A DNA stretch of 64,000 nt from Cladorhizidae sp. MBARI D1340-BT2 (lineage: Eukaryota > Porifera > Demospongiae > Poecilosclerida > Cladorhizidae), in contig JAQNBH010000013.1 of the NCBI GenBank assembly GCA_028752905.1, positions 11,274,897 to 11,338,896 on the forward strand, written 5' to 3'. Position numbers and translations under genes: made by a program. Under the pieces are notes generated by a model that searched no databases, was not told where the DNA came from, and worked only from the letters and a program-made list of their open reading frames with translations. Numbering within the stretch: the first letter of the stretch is position 1; each line of letters opens with the position of its first letter. Below are positions 11,194 to 23,991 of this stretch, in pieces.

Positions 11194-12284
11194 CTTTAAA
11201 CCGGCATGTACAATTTGCAGACAACACCATCCAATCAGTTAGTTCTGTTGGTGTCCAGATTTTTCAGTGTCTCTATACAAACCTGTACGACAGCTGCTTA
11301 TTAAAAACCATTTGAAGAAACACTAAGTTTTAGATGCCCATATGTTTCTGACAGGCTCCAGTTAAAAATGAAAAGTGTCCTCACATAGCTCTTGAAACCT
11401 AATCACAGCAAGTAGAAAAACCTCAGTGTCTGAGGAATAGATAGTATTTTGTTGGCATTATCAATGGCATGGAGCAACAGGCTTCTTCTTGGTTGCTCTT
11501 GAGGTGGATAAATTCCTTGTAATTTGCTATGCATTTTGCCCCCTCAATAAACATTTTCGTGATTGTTCATGCACCATTAAAAGGATCAAATAATTCCTCC
11601 TTACTTGAAACAGATTTATTTATCACAACTTGATCTGTTCAGCCGCAAGCGGTAATCTTGGGAAAAGAAACAAATTCTGCTTACGATATTTTAGGTTGAT
11701 ATTTGGTTTAGAATTACAGACCATTACCTTAGAAGTAAACAAGCTTATATTTTGTTAGGCATTTTCCATTTAGGTTTCCTGATGTAACACTCATATAATT
11801 TCCATGTAATTTATAAATATTCAAGCGCCATTTCTTCTTAGGACACCACAGGTTAATTCTATACTCTCACTAACAATGACTTTGTCTGTGGAGGTGACCT
11901 TGATCCTATACTGACATGAGATTCTTTTCCTCGCTCTCCTTGATAAATAGATTAGTTAAATGTCTGTGCATTAGAGTAGTAAGCTTTACAGTGATGCACT
12001 TGTGAGTCTCTGTTATGGCAGTTGAAAGACCACAGTGATGTGTGTGTGTTTTCTGTAAAAGCTCAACCATCTGTTGCACTTCTCCCACTAGCTATATTAG
12101 TTCTGGTCAAAGAGGAAAATGTTTATGGGTACACTTCAATTGAATGTTTTTTTACCAGTCCTCCAGAGGTGCTGATTGCATGCTTTATATCCTATGACAT
12201 CACATTACATCATCAGAAAAATGATGTATGTAACATCATATATGAAAAATGTGAGTTGTATAATTATAATTATACTCCCTTGTT

Positions 12285-15200
12285 AAAAAGTGTTAGTGCT
12301 TCACTCCTCCTAACCGTCCCCCCATAAAGCAAGCCACAACATCTGCAGCAGCTATGGTACACAAGAGTTTACCATAATCTTCGTATAAAAATAAACAGCA
12401 TAAAGTCATTTGAGTTTGGGTCTGGGGCATTTAAGCTTTAGTTAGATAGCTTGATAAAAACACAGTTGCATCCCGGTAGCTATTTTTAACATGCATACCT
12501 AGTGTAATCACTTCAATAGACACTCCATGCGCTGCCACCAACCAACCATCATCCATCATGCTGCCTTCTCGTATACAACTAGTCACAAAAAAATATTGTT
12601 CAATTTTAAGCATGTTTGATATTTTTGGTGAAATTATTTCCAAAATTTTTATCCTGCAAGGTTGCAACATTCGTTTTAAATTCTTTGTGATCTCTTAAAG
12701 ATATCTACTTTCATCATAATTATATGCACAAGAAGATATATTGCCCTAATTAACCAATTCTCGCAAAGACAAAAGTTTTTGCTTAAGTAGTGGTGAGTGC
12801 TCAATTAGATCAATCTTTAAAAAGTGTTAGTGCTTCACTCCTCCTAACCGTCCCCCCATAAAGCAAGCCACAACTTCTGCAGCAGCTATGGTACACAAGA
12901 GTTTACCATAATCTTCGTATAAAAATAAACAGCATAAAGTCATTTGAGTTTGGGTCTGGGGCATTTAAGCTTTAGTTAGATAGCTTGATAAAAACACAGT
13001 TGCATCCCGGTAGCTATTTTTAACATGCATACCTAGTGTAATCACTTCAATAGACACTCCATGCGCTGCCACCAACCAACCATCATCCATCATGCTGCCT
13101 TCTCGTATACAACTAGTCACAAAAAAATATTGTTCAATTTTAAGCACGTTTGATATTTTTGGTGAAATTATTTCCAAAATTTTTATCCTGCAAGGTTGCA
13201 ACATTCGTTTTAAATTCTTTGTGATCTCTTAAAGATATCTACTTTCATCATAATTATATGCACAAGAAGATATATTGCCCTAATTAACCAATTCTCGCAA
13301 AGACAAAAGTTTTTGCTTAAGTAGTTGTGTGTGCTCAATTAGATCAATCTTTAAAAAGTGTTAGTGCTTCACTCCTCCTAACCGTCCCCCCATAAAGCAA
13401 GCCACAACTTCTGCAGCAGCTATGGTACACAAGAGTTTACCATAATCTTCGTATAAAAATAAACAGCATAAAGTCATTTGAGTTTGGGTCTGGGGCATTT
13501 AAGCTTTAGTTAGATAGCTTGATAAAAACACAGTTGCATCCCGGTAGCTATTTTTAACATGCATACCTAGTGTAATCACTTCAATAGACACTCCATGCGC
13601 TGCCACCAACCAACCATCATCCATCATGCTGCCTTCTCGTATACAACTAGTCACAAAAAAATATTGTTCAATTTTAAGCATGTTTGATATTTTTGGTGAA
13701 ATTATTTCCAAATTTTTTATCCTGCAAGGTTGCAACATTCGTTTTAAATTCTTTGTGATCTCTTAAAGATATCTACTTTCATCATAATTATATGCACAAG
13801 AAGATATATTGCCCTAATTAACCAATTCTCGCAAAGACAAAAGTTTTTGCTTAAGTAGTTGTGTGTGCTCAATTAGATCAATCTTTAAAAAGTGTTAGTG
13901 CTTCACTCCTCCTAACCGTCCCCCCATAAAGCAAGCCACAACTTCTGCAGCAGCTATGGTACACAAGAGTTTACCATAATCTTCGTATAAAAATAAACAG
14001 CATAAAGTCATTTGAGTTTGGGTCTGGGGCATTTAAGCTTTAGTTAGATAGCTTGATAAAAACACAGTTGCATCCCGGTAGCTATTTTTAACATGCATAC
14101 CTAGTGTAATCACTTCAATAGACACTCCATGCGCTGCCACCAACCAACCATCATCCATCATGCTGCCTTCTCGTATACAACTAGTCACAAAAAAATATTG
14201 TTCAATTTTAAGCACGTTTGATATTTTTGGTGAAATTATTTCCAAAAATTTTATCCTGCAAGGTTGCAACATTCGTTTTAAATTCTTTGTGATCTCTTAA
14301 AGATATCTACTTTCATCATAATTATATGCACAAGAAGATATATTGCCCTAATTAACCAATTCTCGCAAAGACAAAAGTTTTTGCTTAAGTAGTGGTGTGT
14401 GCTCAATTAGATCAATCTTTAAAAAGTGTTAGTGCTTCACTCCTCCTAACCGTCCCCCCATAAAGCAAGCCACAACTTCTGCAGCAGCTATGGTACACAA
14501 GAGTTTACCATAATCTTCGTATAAAAATAAACAGCATAAAGTCATTTGAGTTTGGGTCTGGGGCATTTAAGCTTTAGTTAGATAGCTTGATAAAAACACA
14601 GTTGCATCCCGGTAGCTATTTTTAACATGCATACCTAGTGTAATCACTTCAATAGACACTCCATGCGCTGCCACCAACCAACCATCATCCATCATGCTGC
14701 CTTCTCGTATACAACTAGTCACAAAAAAATATTGTTCAATTTTAAGCACGTTTGATATTTTTGGTGAAATTATTTCCAAAATTTTTATCCTGCAAGGTTG
14801 CAACATTCGTTTTAAATTCTTTGTGATCTCTTAAAGATATCTACTTTCATCATAATTATATGCACAAGAAGATATATTGCCCTAATTAACCAATTCTCGC
14901 AAAGACAAAAGTTTTTGCTTAAGTAGTGGTGTGTGCTCAATTAGATCAATCTTTAAAAAGTGTTAGTGCTTCACTCCTCCTAACCGTCCCCCCATAAAGC
15001 AAGCCACAACTTCTGCAGCAGCTATGGTACACAAGAGTTTACCATAATCTTCGTATAAAAATAAACAGCATAAAGTCATTTGAGTTTGGGTCTGGGGCAT
15101 TTAAGCTTTAGTTAGATAGCTTGATAAAAACACAGTTGCATCCCGGTAGCTATTTTTAACATGCATACCTAGTGTAATCACTTCAATAGACACTCCATGC

Positions 15201-18200
15201 GCTGCCACCAACCAACCATCATCCATCATGCTGCCTTCTCGTATACAACTAGTCACAAAAAAATTTTGTTCAATTTTAAGCATGTTTGATATTTTTGGTG
15301 AAATTATTTCAATTTTTTTTTATCCTGCAAGGTTGCAACATTCGTTTTAAATTCTTTGTGATCTCTTAAAGATATCTACTTTCATCATAATTATATGCAC
15401 AAGAAGATATATTGCCCTAATTAACCAATTCTCGCAAAGACAAAAGTTTTTGCTTAAGTAGTGGTGAGTGCTCAATTAGATCAATCTTTAAAAAGTGTTA
15501 GTGCTTCACTCCTCCTAACCGTCCCCCCATAAAGCAAGCCACAACTTCTGCAGCAGCTATGGTACACAAGAGTTTACCATAATCTTCGTATAAAAATAAA
15601 CAGCATAAAGTCATTTGAGTTTGGGTCTGGGGCATTTAAGCTTTAGTTAGATAGCTTGATAAAAACACAGTTGCATCCCGGTAGCTATTTTTAACATGCA
15701 TACCTAGTGTAATCACTTCAATAGACACTCCATGCGCTGCCACCAACCAACCATCATCCATCATGCTGCCTTCTCGTATACAACTAGTCACAAAAAAATA
15801 TTGTTCAATTTTAAGCATGTTTGATATTTTTGGTGAAATTATTTCCAAAATTTTTATCCTGCAAGGTTGCAACATTCGTTTTAAATTCTTTGTGATCTCT
15901 TAAAGATATCTACTTTCATCATAATTATATGCACAAGAAGATATATTGCCCTAATTAACCAATTCTCGCAAAGACAAAAGTTTTTGCTTAAGTAGTTGTG
16001 TGTGCTCAATTAGATCAATCTTTAAAAAGTGTTAGTGCTTCACTCCTCCTAACCGTCCCCCCATAAAGCAAGCCACAACTTCTGCAGCAGCTATGGTACA
16101 CAAGAGTTTACCATAATCTTCGTATAAAAATAAACAGCATAAAGTCATTTGAGTTTGGGTCTGGGGCATTTAAGCTTTAGTTAGATAGCTTGATAAAAAC
16201 ACAGTTGCATCCCGGTAGCTATTTTTAACATGCATACCTAGTGTAATCACTTCAATAGACACTCCATGCGCTGCCACCAACCAACCATCATCCATCATGC
16301 TGCCTTCTCGTATACAACTAGTCACAAAAAAATATTGTTCAATTTTAAGCATGTTTGATATTTTTGGTGAAATTATTTCCAAATTTTTTATCCTGCAAGG
16401 TTGCAACATTCGTTTTAAATTCTTTGTGATCTCTTAAAGATATCTACTTTCATCATAATTATATGCACAAGAAGATATATTGCCCTAATTAACCAATTCT
16501 CGCAAAGACAAAAGTTTTTGCTTAAGTAGTGGTGTGTGCTCAATTAGATCAATCTTTAAAAAGTGTTAGTGCTTCACTCCTCCTAACCGTCCCCCCATAA
16601 AGCAAGCCACAACTTCTGCAGCAGCTATGGTACACAAGAGTTTACCATAATCTTCGTATAAAAATAAACAGCATAAAGTCATTTGAGTTTGGGTCTGGGG
16701 CATTTAAGCTTTAGTTAGATAGCTTGATAAAAACACAGTTGCATCCCGGTAGCTATTTTTAACATGCATACCTAGTGTAATCACTTCAATAGACACTCCA
16801 TGCGCTGCCACCAACCAACCATCATCCATCATGCTGCCTTCTCGTATACAACTAGTCACAAAAAAATATTGTTCAATTTTAAGCACGTTTGATATTTTTG
16901 GTGAAATTATTTCCAAAAATTTTATCCTGCAAGGTTGCAACATTCGTTTTAAATTCTTTGTGATCTCTTAAAGATATCTACTTTCATCATAATTATATGC
17001 ACAAGAAGATATATTGCCCTAATTAACCAATTCTCGCAAAGACAAAAGTTTTTGCTTAAGTAGTGGTGTGTGCTCAATTAGATCAATCTTTAAAAAGTGT
17101 TAGTGCTTCACTCCTCCTAACCGTCCCCCCATAAAGCAAGCCACAACTTCTGCAGCAGCTATGGTACACAAGAGTTTACCATAATCTTCGTATAAAAATA
17201 AACAGCATAAAGTCATTTGAGTTTGGGTCTGGGGCATTTAAGCTTTAGTTAGATAGCTTGATAAAAACACAGTTGCATCCCGGTAGCTATTTTTAACATG
17301 CATACCTAGTGTAATCACTTCAATAGACACTCCATGCGCTGCCACCAACCAACCATCATCCATCATGCTGCCTTCTCGTATACAACTAGTCACAAAAAAA
17401 TATTGTTCAATTTTAAGCATGTTTGATATTTTTGGTGAAATTATTTCAATTTTTTTTTATCCTGCAAGGTTGCAACATTCGTTTTAAATTCTTTGTGATC
17501 TCTTAAAGATATCTACTTTCATCATAATTATATGCACAAGAAGATATATTGCCCTAATTAACCAATTCTCGCAAAGACAAAAGTTTTTGCTTAAGTAGTG
17601 GTGTGTGCTCAATTAGATCAATCTTTAAAAAGTGTTAGTGCTTCACTCCTCCTAACCGTCCCCCCATAAAGCAAGCCACAACTTCTGCAGCAGCTATGGT
17701 ACACAAGAGTTTACCATAATCTTCGTATAAAAATAAACAGCATAAAGTCATTTGAGTTTGGGTCTGGGGCATTTAAGCTTTAGTTAGATAGCTTGATAAA
17801 AACACAGTTGCATCCCGGTAGCTATTTTTAACATGCATACCTAGTGTAATCACTTCAATAGACACTCCATGCGCTGCCACCAACCAACCATCATCCATCA
17901 TGCTGCCTTCTCGTATACAACTAGTCACAAAAAAATATTGTTCAATTTTAAGCATGTTTGATATTTTTGGTGAAATTATTTCAATTTTTTTTATCCTGCA
18001 AGGTTGCAACATTCGTTTTAAATTCTTTGTGATCTCTTAAAGATATCTACTTTCATCATAATTATATGCACAAGAAGATATATTGCCCTAATTAACCAAT
18101 TCTCGCAAAGACAAAAGTTTTTGCTTAAGTAGTGGTGTGTGCTCAATTAGATCAATCTTTAAAAAGTGTTAGTGCTTCACTCCTCCTAACCGTCCCCCCA

Positions 18201-18694
18201 TAAAGCAAGCCACAACTTCTGCAGCAGCTATGGTACACAAGAGTTTACCATAATCTTCGTATAAAAATAAACAGCATAAAGTCATTTGAGTTTGGGTCTG
18301 GGGCATTTAAGCTTTAGTTAGATAGCTTGATAAAAACACAGTTGCATCCCGGTAGCTATTTTTAACATGCATACCTAGTGTAATCACTTCAATAGACACT
18401 CCATGCGCTGCCACCAACCAACCATCATCCATCATGCTGCCTTCTCGTATACAACTAGTCACAAAAAAATATTGTTCAATTTTAAGCATGTTTGATATTT
18501 TTGGTGAAATTATTTCCAAATTTTTTATCCTCCAAGGTTGCAACATTCGTTTTAAATTCTTTGTGATCTCTTAAAGATATCTACTTTCATCATAATTATA
18601 TGCACAAGAAGATATATTGCCCTAATTAACCAATTCTCGCAAAGACAAAAGTTTTTGCTTAAGTAGTGGTGTGTGCTCAATTAGACCAATCTTT
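12285..18694. repeat. 534-bp satellite, 12 tandem copies
   Basis: Twelve head-to-tail copies with period 534 (two are 535), about 6.4 kb. Copies differ at a few diagnostic sites: a poly-A/T indel block near each 3' end, M or V in one codon, and TGGTGAG, TTGTGTG or TGGTGTG before CTCAATTAGA. The last copy ends in TTAGACC rather than TTAGATC and joins unique sequence. Each copy keeps a 60-79 residue minus-strand frame (IREGSMMDDGWLVAAHGVSI); this is uniform because the array is young, and it is not evidence of a gene. Unit B and X2 carry one copy each. Confidence 0.95.
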
Positions 18695-19599
18695 ATGAGA
18701 TGTCCATGAAGTGGCCATTTTCTGACACCACTGTTTCAAAAGCAATTAGCTTAAGAAAATGATTAGAAAACACACTTTTAAATGACCAATGGCAATCTGA
18801 CGGATTCAGCTTGTTTTTACCAATTTTTTGTTATTCCCCCCTGTCTCATATGCTAGAGGATCAACATTGTTTCGAGCATTAATGATTAAACTGGTTGTGG
18901 TCAACATGGGTAGTTGCTTTCTCACTCTTTTGACCAGTCAATCCAATACAGGTGTTTGTTTGGATTCTAATGTAGACCCAGTTGGAAGGAACAATTTCGA
19001 ATGATGTTTGTCTAGAGCTACAAAATCTGATAGAACTTATCTGGTATGAATTTATGAATGTGTAAGTTTGGGATTGCCTTAGGCAAGATATTGGCAGTAA
19101 AGTAGAACCAAGAACACCAAGTTTACAACAGTGTGCCTATTATACCAATGCATAATAGCGTTCTGGATTTCAGAAACTGTACAATCCTAATAGGCTTCAC
19201 TTCCATCATATCTTTTTTCCATGTTTGCCAAAGATAAATGTGATGGTGGCAGACTTTGAAATTAATGGTGCCAATAGTAGAAGAAGTAGTATTGTTTCAA
19301 TTAATGGCCGTTATGCTGGTTGCAGGTGCTAGAAGTGGTGGTGGTGGTAGAAATATTATTATTGAAAATGATTACTAGCTAACAATTATAATGATGCTAA
19401 GACGGCTCCAGTTTGCAGGTGATTTTTATCCTTTCCTTTTCTGTGTCTTTTACAATAGAATAATTAATATTTCAAAAAAAAAAAAATCTGAAAACATTAA
19501 ATCATGATAATTTTTTTTTAAAGAAGACAAAGAGTTTGATGAAAATGAACATTTTGAATATTTTTTAAATTAAAACTTGGCTATTTGAGAAGGGTGTAT
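18695..19599. other. Right end of X1, no gene seen
   Basis: About 900 AT-rich bases with short homopolymer runs, collinear with 29930-30815 and with unit B 46684-47587. I see no supported gene. Confidence 0.5.
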
Positions 19600-20235
19600 T
19601 GTGATAAAATCAGTTCTCATCCAATTAGAACCTTTAACTAATTGGCATGAGACACTATTCTATACGACGGCTTGGTCACCAGTCTCTCCTCACTAGTGAT
19701 CCTCGATCCAACCCGAAATCAGCCAACTCCAGTAGTCGCTGTATCCTTCTTATTAATAGAATGGTATATATTAATAAGTAAGTGATATACTCAATCAGCA
19801 ATCATACACAGAGGTTTACACAGACCATACAAGCCTAGCTTTACAGTCTATCTCTTCTTACACAAGTTCAGTTCCAGTTCTTCTCTTAGTGTTTTTTCTC
19901 TCCCTTTATTTAAATTGCAATGTTCTTTTATAGCACTCAGTTTGAGGTCACCAGTCTCTGGTGGTTTCTTTGTCCATGGTGGTTTCTTTGTCCATGGTGG
20001 TTTCTTTGTCCATGGTGGTTTCTTTGTCCATGGTGGTTTCTTTGTCCATGGTGGTTTCTTTGTCCATGGTGGTTTCTTTGTCCATGGTGGTTTCTTTGTC
20101 CATGGTGGTTTCTTTGTCCATGGTGGTTTCTTAAATCCATGGTGGTTTCTTTGTCCATGGTGGTTCATTTGTTCATGGTGGTTCCTTTGTTCATGGTGGT
20201 TCCTTTGTCAACAGTCTGGGAAGGTTTCCCTGACA
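19600..20235 (-). repeat. 3' LTR of the retrotransposon, unit A
   Basis: 636 bases, TG...CA ends (plus strand TGTGATAAAATC ... TTTCCCTGACA). Contains an 18-bp minisatellite. Confidence 0.88.
19963..20213. repeat. 18-bp minisatellite inside the LTR
   Basis: Tandem GGTTTCTTTGTCCATGGT units, about 13 here. The other LTRs have the same array at 25905-26098, 47928-48190 and 53176-53372, with different unit numbers and variants. Frames such as FVHGGF or PWWFLC are artefacts of it. Confidence 0.93.
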
Positions 20236-20248
20236 TTCCTCCCCCGTT
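20236..20248 (-). promoter_or_regulatory. Polypurine tract, unit A
   Basis: On the minus strand AACGGGGGAGGAA directly precedes the 3' LTR start TGTCAGGG, as expected for plus-strand DNA priming. The unit B equivalent is 48220-48232. Confidence 0.75.
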
Positions 20249-21399
20249 AGATCGAGACCCTTGGTCTCGACTAAGGCAGTCGGCATTTGCATTTGCTGAA
20301 CCAGATCTATGAGAGATCAGAAAGTCATAGGCTTGTAATGATAAAGCCCATCTAGCCAATCGACCATGGCTGTCCTTTAAGTTTGCTAAATGCAAAAGAG
20401 GGTTGTGGGGTCAGTCTCGATCTTGAACTTGGTATCCTCTAGGTAGACTCGGTAATGCTTTACACCAGCAACGATCGCAAGTGCCTCCCTCTCGATGGTT
20501 GAATAATTCTGCTCCCTGGGCAATAATTTCCGCGAGCAGTACGCAATTGGATGCACTTATCCCTTCTCATTTATTTGGCTCAATACATAACCCAACCCCG
20601 TTGCTGAGGTGTCTGTCTGTAATATAAACTGCTTCGTCCAATCTGGAGTTGATAGAATTGGTTGATCTGTCAAAAGCTTTCTTTAATGCTTGGAATGCTC
20701 TGTCACATTCCGTTGTCCAGATCATTTTGTTTTCTTTCATCTTTTTTGTTAATTTCGTGAGGGGGCAAGCTATCGTAGCAAATGATTGAATAAATTTGCG
20801 ATAGTAGCCGCAGAGTCCTAGAAATGCTCGAATGTTCTTCTTCATCTTTGGGATCATGTAGTTCTGCACGGCTTCGATCTTGCACGACATCGGGCGAACT
20901 TAACCATCACCCACCAGATGACCCAAATAACAACATTGACTAACCCCAAAATAACATTTCTTTTCTTTTATGGTTAACCCCGCTGCCCTCAACCTTTCCA
21001 TCACTACCCTCAAATGTATCATATGATCTTCCCATGAGGTACTATGGATGACTATATCATCCAAATACGCGGAGGAAAAATCATGTAATCCTTCTAAAAT
21101 AGAATTCATAAGTCTTTGAAATGTGGAAGGGGCTGACACAAAACCAAAGGGCATTGTGAGATATTGATATTTCCCATAAGGTGTTGAAAAAGCTGTTTTT
21201 TCTCCACTCCCCTTTTCCACAGGCACTTGGTGGTATCCTTTAACTAGATCTAATGTATTTATGAATTTGGCTCCACCGATGTTGTCAATCAGCTCTTCGA
21301 TATTTGGTATTGGATATGGGTCTGCTTTGGTCAATAAATTCAATTTGCGTCCTTGTCCCCCCATCCTTTTTAGGAACTTAAACTATGGGTGCTGCCCAA

Positions 21400-22064
21400 T
21401 GTCAGGGACCCCCCTGACTGACCAAATACCAGAGTGTGAAACACACAGAGGAGGGCGAAGGACACAGGAAGTAGTGTCCTGACTGACCAAATACCAGAGT
21501 GTGAACCACACAGAGGAGGGACGAAGGACACAGGAAGTAGTGTCACGAAGATATTCCAACCTGATAAAGAAGCCGAACAAATGGACAGTTCTGGTTGGAC
21601 CAGACCAGAAGCAGGAAGGCCACTCGAAATGACCTAATATGGTCATTTCCAGAGCACTAATGAGTATGCTGTGGTCTGAGGGCGTAAACAGTTATTAAAT
21701 TATAAAAGGACTAAACTATTATTATTAGCTAGAGTTAGAGTTGAACTGTTTTGATAAGAACTTATGTTATTGCTGCTAAGTTGTATTACTACTGTTGTAT
21801 TGTTCTGTGGGAGTAAAAGAGATTGTTATCTCCCCGAATGAATCTTAAATACTCTAATCTCTCTCGAGTTGTCTATTAAGCGTTAGGCGCTACTCAAGTT
21901 GTCTAATAAGCATTAGGCGCTAACAATAAGGTTGTTAGCTGTGGGAAGTCTGAGCTGAGGAGTTTCAATTGCGCAATAATTGTTATCAAGGCCAGGCTTG
22001 ATAAGTGGGTGGCTATACTGTAGTTCAGCAAAAGCGGCTGGAGCTAAGTAGGCCAACGCTTACA
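21400..22064 (+). mobile_element. Solo LTR inserted in the RT gene (unit A only)
   Basis: 665 bases starting TGTCAGGGACC and ending GCTTACA, flanked by a perfect 5-base target-site duplication CCCAA (21395-21399 and 22065-22069). Unit B has the uninterrupted site GCCCAAGG at 49393. A TATAAAAGG at 21701 suggests plus orientation. Internal direct repeats: about 61 bases twice near 21414-21542, and about 28 bases twice (GTTGTCTATTAAGCGTTAGG type) near 21868-21922. No coding capacity. Confidence 0.92.
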
Positions 22065-22268
22065 CCCAAGGACTGTGAGAAGATACAATGGTACCCTGAT
22101 CTAAAAGAGTTTTGATCTCCGAGCGCAAAAATTCTTTCGCTGTGTGTGCTAACCTATACGAAGGCAATCGTATTGGTAGTACATCCCCTGTAGCTATCAC
22201 ATGCTCTATTAGTTCAGTCTTTCATGGGGTTTCCTTGATAACATCCTTGAATTGTTGTTTCAATTGAT

Positions 22269-23340
22269 TTAATTGTGTGTGTTGCTTGAGAGAGAGGAAC
22301 GTGCCTTTGATACCTGGTTCAAATTGAACTGGTCGTCTAATTCTTGGTCTTCCACTAGTGGGGCAGGTGAAGTCCATAACTTCATGGTATTCACGTGAAA
22401 AGTTTTTAGTGGTTTCCCTGTTTTTCCCGTGTCCACCTGATAAGTTACCTCAGTGATCTTTCTCACAATTGGAAATGGGCCTTGCCACTCGTTTAACAGT
22501 TTATTTTGTTTGCGTGGTCGGAATACTAAAACAAATTCCCCAACCTCAAATTGTCTTTCAATAGCTTTCCTATCATGGTATCTCTTTTGAGACTGTTTCT
22601 CTTTCCTTTCTTTTTCCTGAGCCAATTCTCTCACTAGTTCAATGTTAGCTTCCATGGTTCGAATGAACTCGATAACATCAACCTCACACTCTTCCTCTTT
22701 TCCTTTCCAGAATCTAGCTAAATTCTCAAGGGGTGTTCTCATCTCCCTTCCGAATAATAGCCAGAAAGGTGAAAATCCTGTGGTCGCATGGACACTACCC
22801 CTATAGGACCACAAAACAAAAGGTAGGCAATCATCCCATTCTACCTTTGGGTTGTTCATTAACTTCTTCAACACCTCTTCAAAGTACTGTTGAACCGTTC
22901 CACCATACCATCTGTTTGGGGATGGTATGGGGAGGTTCGAGTCTGTTTGATTCCAGTTCTGCTACAGAATTGCTTCATCACTTTTGACATGAAATTGCTA
23001 CCGTTATCTGATAGTAACTCTTGTGGTATCCCCACTCTGGCAGTTAAATCGACTAAACAATTTACTACTGTCTCAGCTGTTAACGGAAATGCTTCCGGAC
23101 ACTTTGTGGTCTAATCTATTGCCACTAGAATATACTTATTCCCAGCCTTAGTTCTTTTTAAGGGCCCAAAGATATCTAGAGCTATCATGGAGAACGGTTC
23201 CTTGACAATAGGTAAAGGGTGTAGTGGTGCCTTAGTCACTATTGGGGCACTAGCCTTCTGGCAAATGGGGCATGACTGACAAAGTTCTTTTACATCTAAA
23301 GCATCCCTGGCCTATCCAATCGTTGTCTAATGGCTTCCAA
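22269..23340 (-). pseudogene. Integrase region, unit A
   Basis: The minus strand shows the CPIC half of the N-terminal zinc motif, the catalytic core and the C-terminal GPF motif (EWQGPFPIVRKITEVTYQVD). This copy is broken by a TAG near 23113 (Tyr in B) and by a 1-base deletion in AACACC near 22868. The frame continues from 22874 to 22269. It lies upstream of RT in the element's own direction. Confidence 0.75.
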
Positions 23341-23496
23341 GGTTCTTTCACGTCCCAAACGCCCAGCCACTACTGAATTGTAAGCTAATGTTAAGACCTT
23401 TTTACTCTTGCCATCTTAACTAGGCTTTTTCCACCAACATGATAGGGTTCTCTCATTAGTAATCTTCCCTCCCAAAAGTAAGGACTACCCTTGCTA

Positions 23497-23952
23497 TCAG
23501 CTTTTTTTCCTCACTTTCATTAAAGTTGTGTCCTTCAGCTGCTCCTGCTGCAGTTGTTCAGGTGAGATTGCATCAATGCTCATTACTTCTGTGCTCCTTG
23601 AGTCGTCCCTTGCGACCTGCAGAGTAATAGTCTCATCTACTGGTCCTATATCCTCCTCAACTTCGGACTCCACTGGTACAGCTGCCACTGGATTAGATTC
23701 TTCAGCTACATCCTCTTCCATCTCACTTCCACTTCCCTCAGAGTCAAGAGAGTGCGTGACTGGTTCCTCTTCCTGCTGTTGAAGCTGCAACTGAGTGTCG
23801 ATCTGGGTTTGCACCTGTTGCTGAGCCCTTGTTGTCACCATCGTTGACTCTGTGGTTGCGGCGGTGGTTGGAATGTTTTCTTCTTTTTTGGACTCTGTTT
23901 CCATCGCTTCCCTAATATACTTATGGAAATGGGGAACATCATGCCCCAACAA
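23497..23952 (-). pseudogene. Acidic, Gln-rich linker between protease and integrase, unit A
   Basis: A 150-residue frame with TRAQQQVQTQIDTQLQLQQQ and a long Glu/Asp-rich section (EGSGSEMEEDVAEESN). It sits where the polyprotein passes from protease to integrase. It has no recognised catalytic motif and is probably a spacer. The unit B equivalent is 50834-51412. Confidence 0.6.
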
Positions 23953-23991
23953 AAGGTCAGTAGTTATATGTCCTGAAACTCCTACAACTAA

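Larger units (their letters stand above)
7773..19599. repeat. Segment X1 (unit A), paralogous to X2
   Basis: From the motif CAGTCACC (7773) up to the retrotransposon edge (19599), this segment aligns in order with the sequence right of the retrotransposon. It contains the first two Rab-effector exons, the promoter, the MADF pseudogene and the 534-bp satellite. Without the satellite expansion it is about 5.9 kb. Divergence from X2 is far greater than between units A and B, so X1/X2 is an older duplication nested in the unit. Confidence 0.75.
20165..22350 (-). pseudogene. Reverse transcriptase and RNase H, unit A, interrupted
   Basis: The RT N-terminal part (22350-22065), then a 665-bp solo LTR, then the RT core 21399-20900 with PFGFVSAPSTFQRLMN and the active site AYLDDIVIHS. 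The RNase H-type region (20890-20165) ends in RWALSLQAYDFLISHRSG. Stops include TGA near 22222 and a stop after PIV near 21377. Another stop follows LVGDG, near 20900. RT-RH is the last coding unit before the polypurine tract. Confidence 0.78.

Noticed and set aside
12431..18546. Twelve near-identical 60-79 residue frames as a gene family
   Set aside because: They are copies of a young 534-bp satellite; identity reflects recency, and the homologue in X2 is frameshifted. I treat them as satellite sequence.
12285..18694. CRISPR-like regular repeat
   Set aside because: The unit is 534 bp with no spacer structure, in a eukaryotic genome.
19848..20312. Open frames with FFVHGG, PWWFLC or HHGQRN repeats in the LTRs
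   Set aside because: All derive from the 18-bp LTR minisatellite read in different frames.
22733..23114. Plus-strand frames over the integrase region
   Set aside because: Antisense shadows of the retrotransposon polyprotein.
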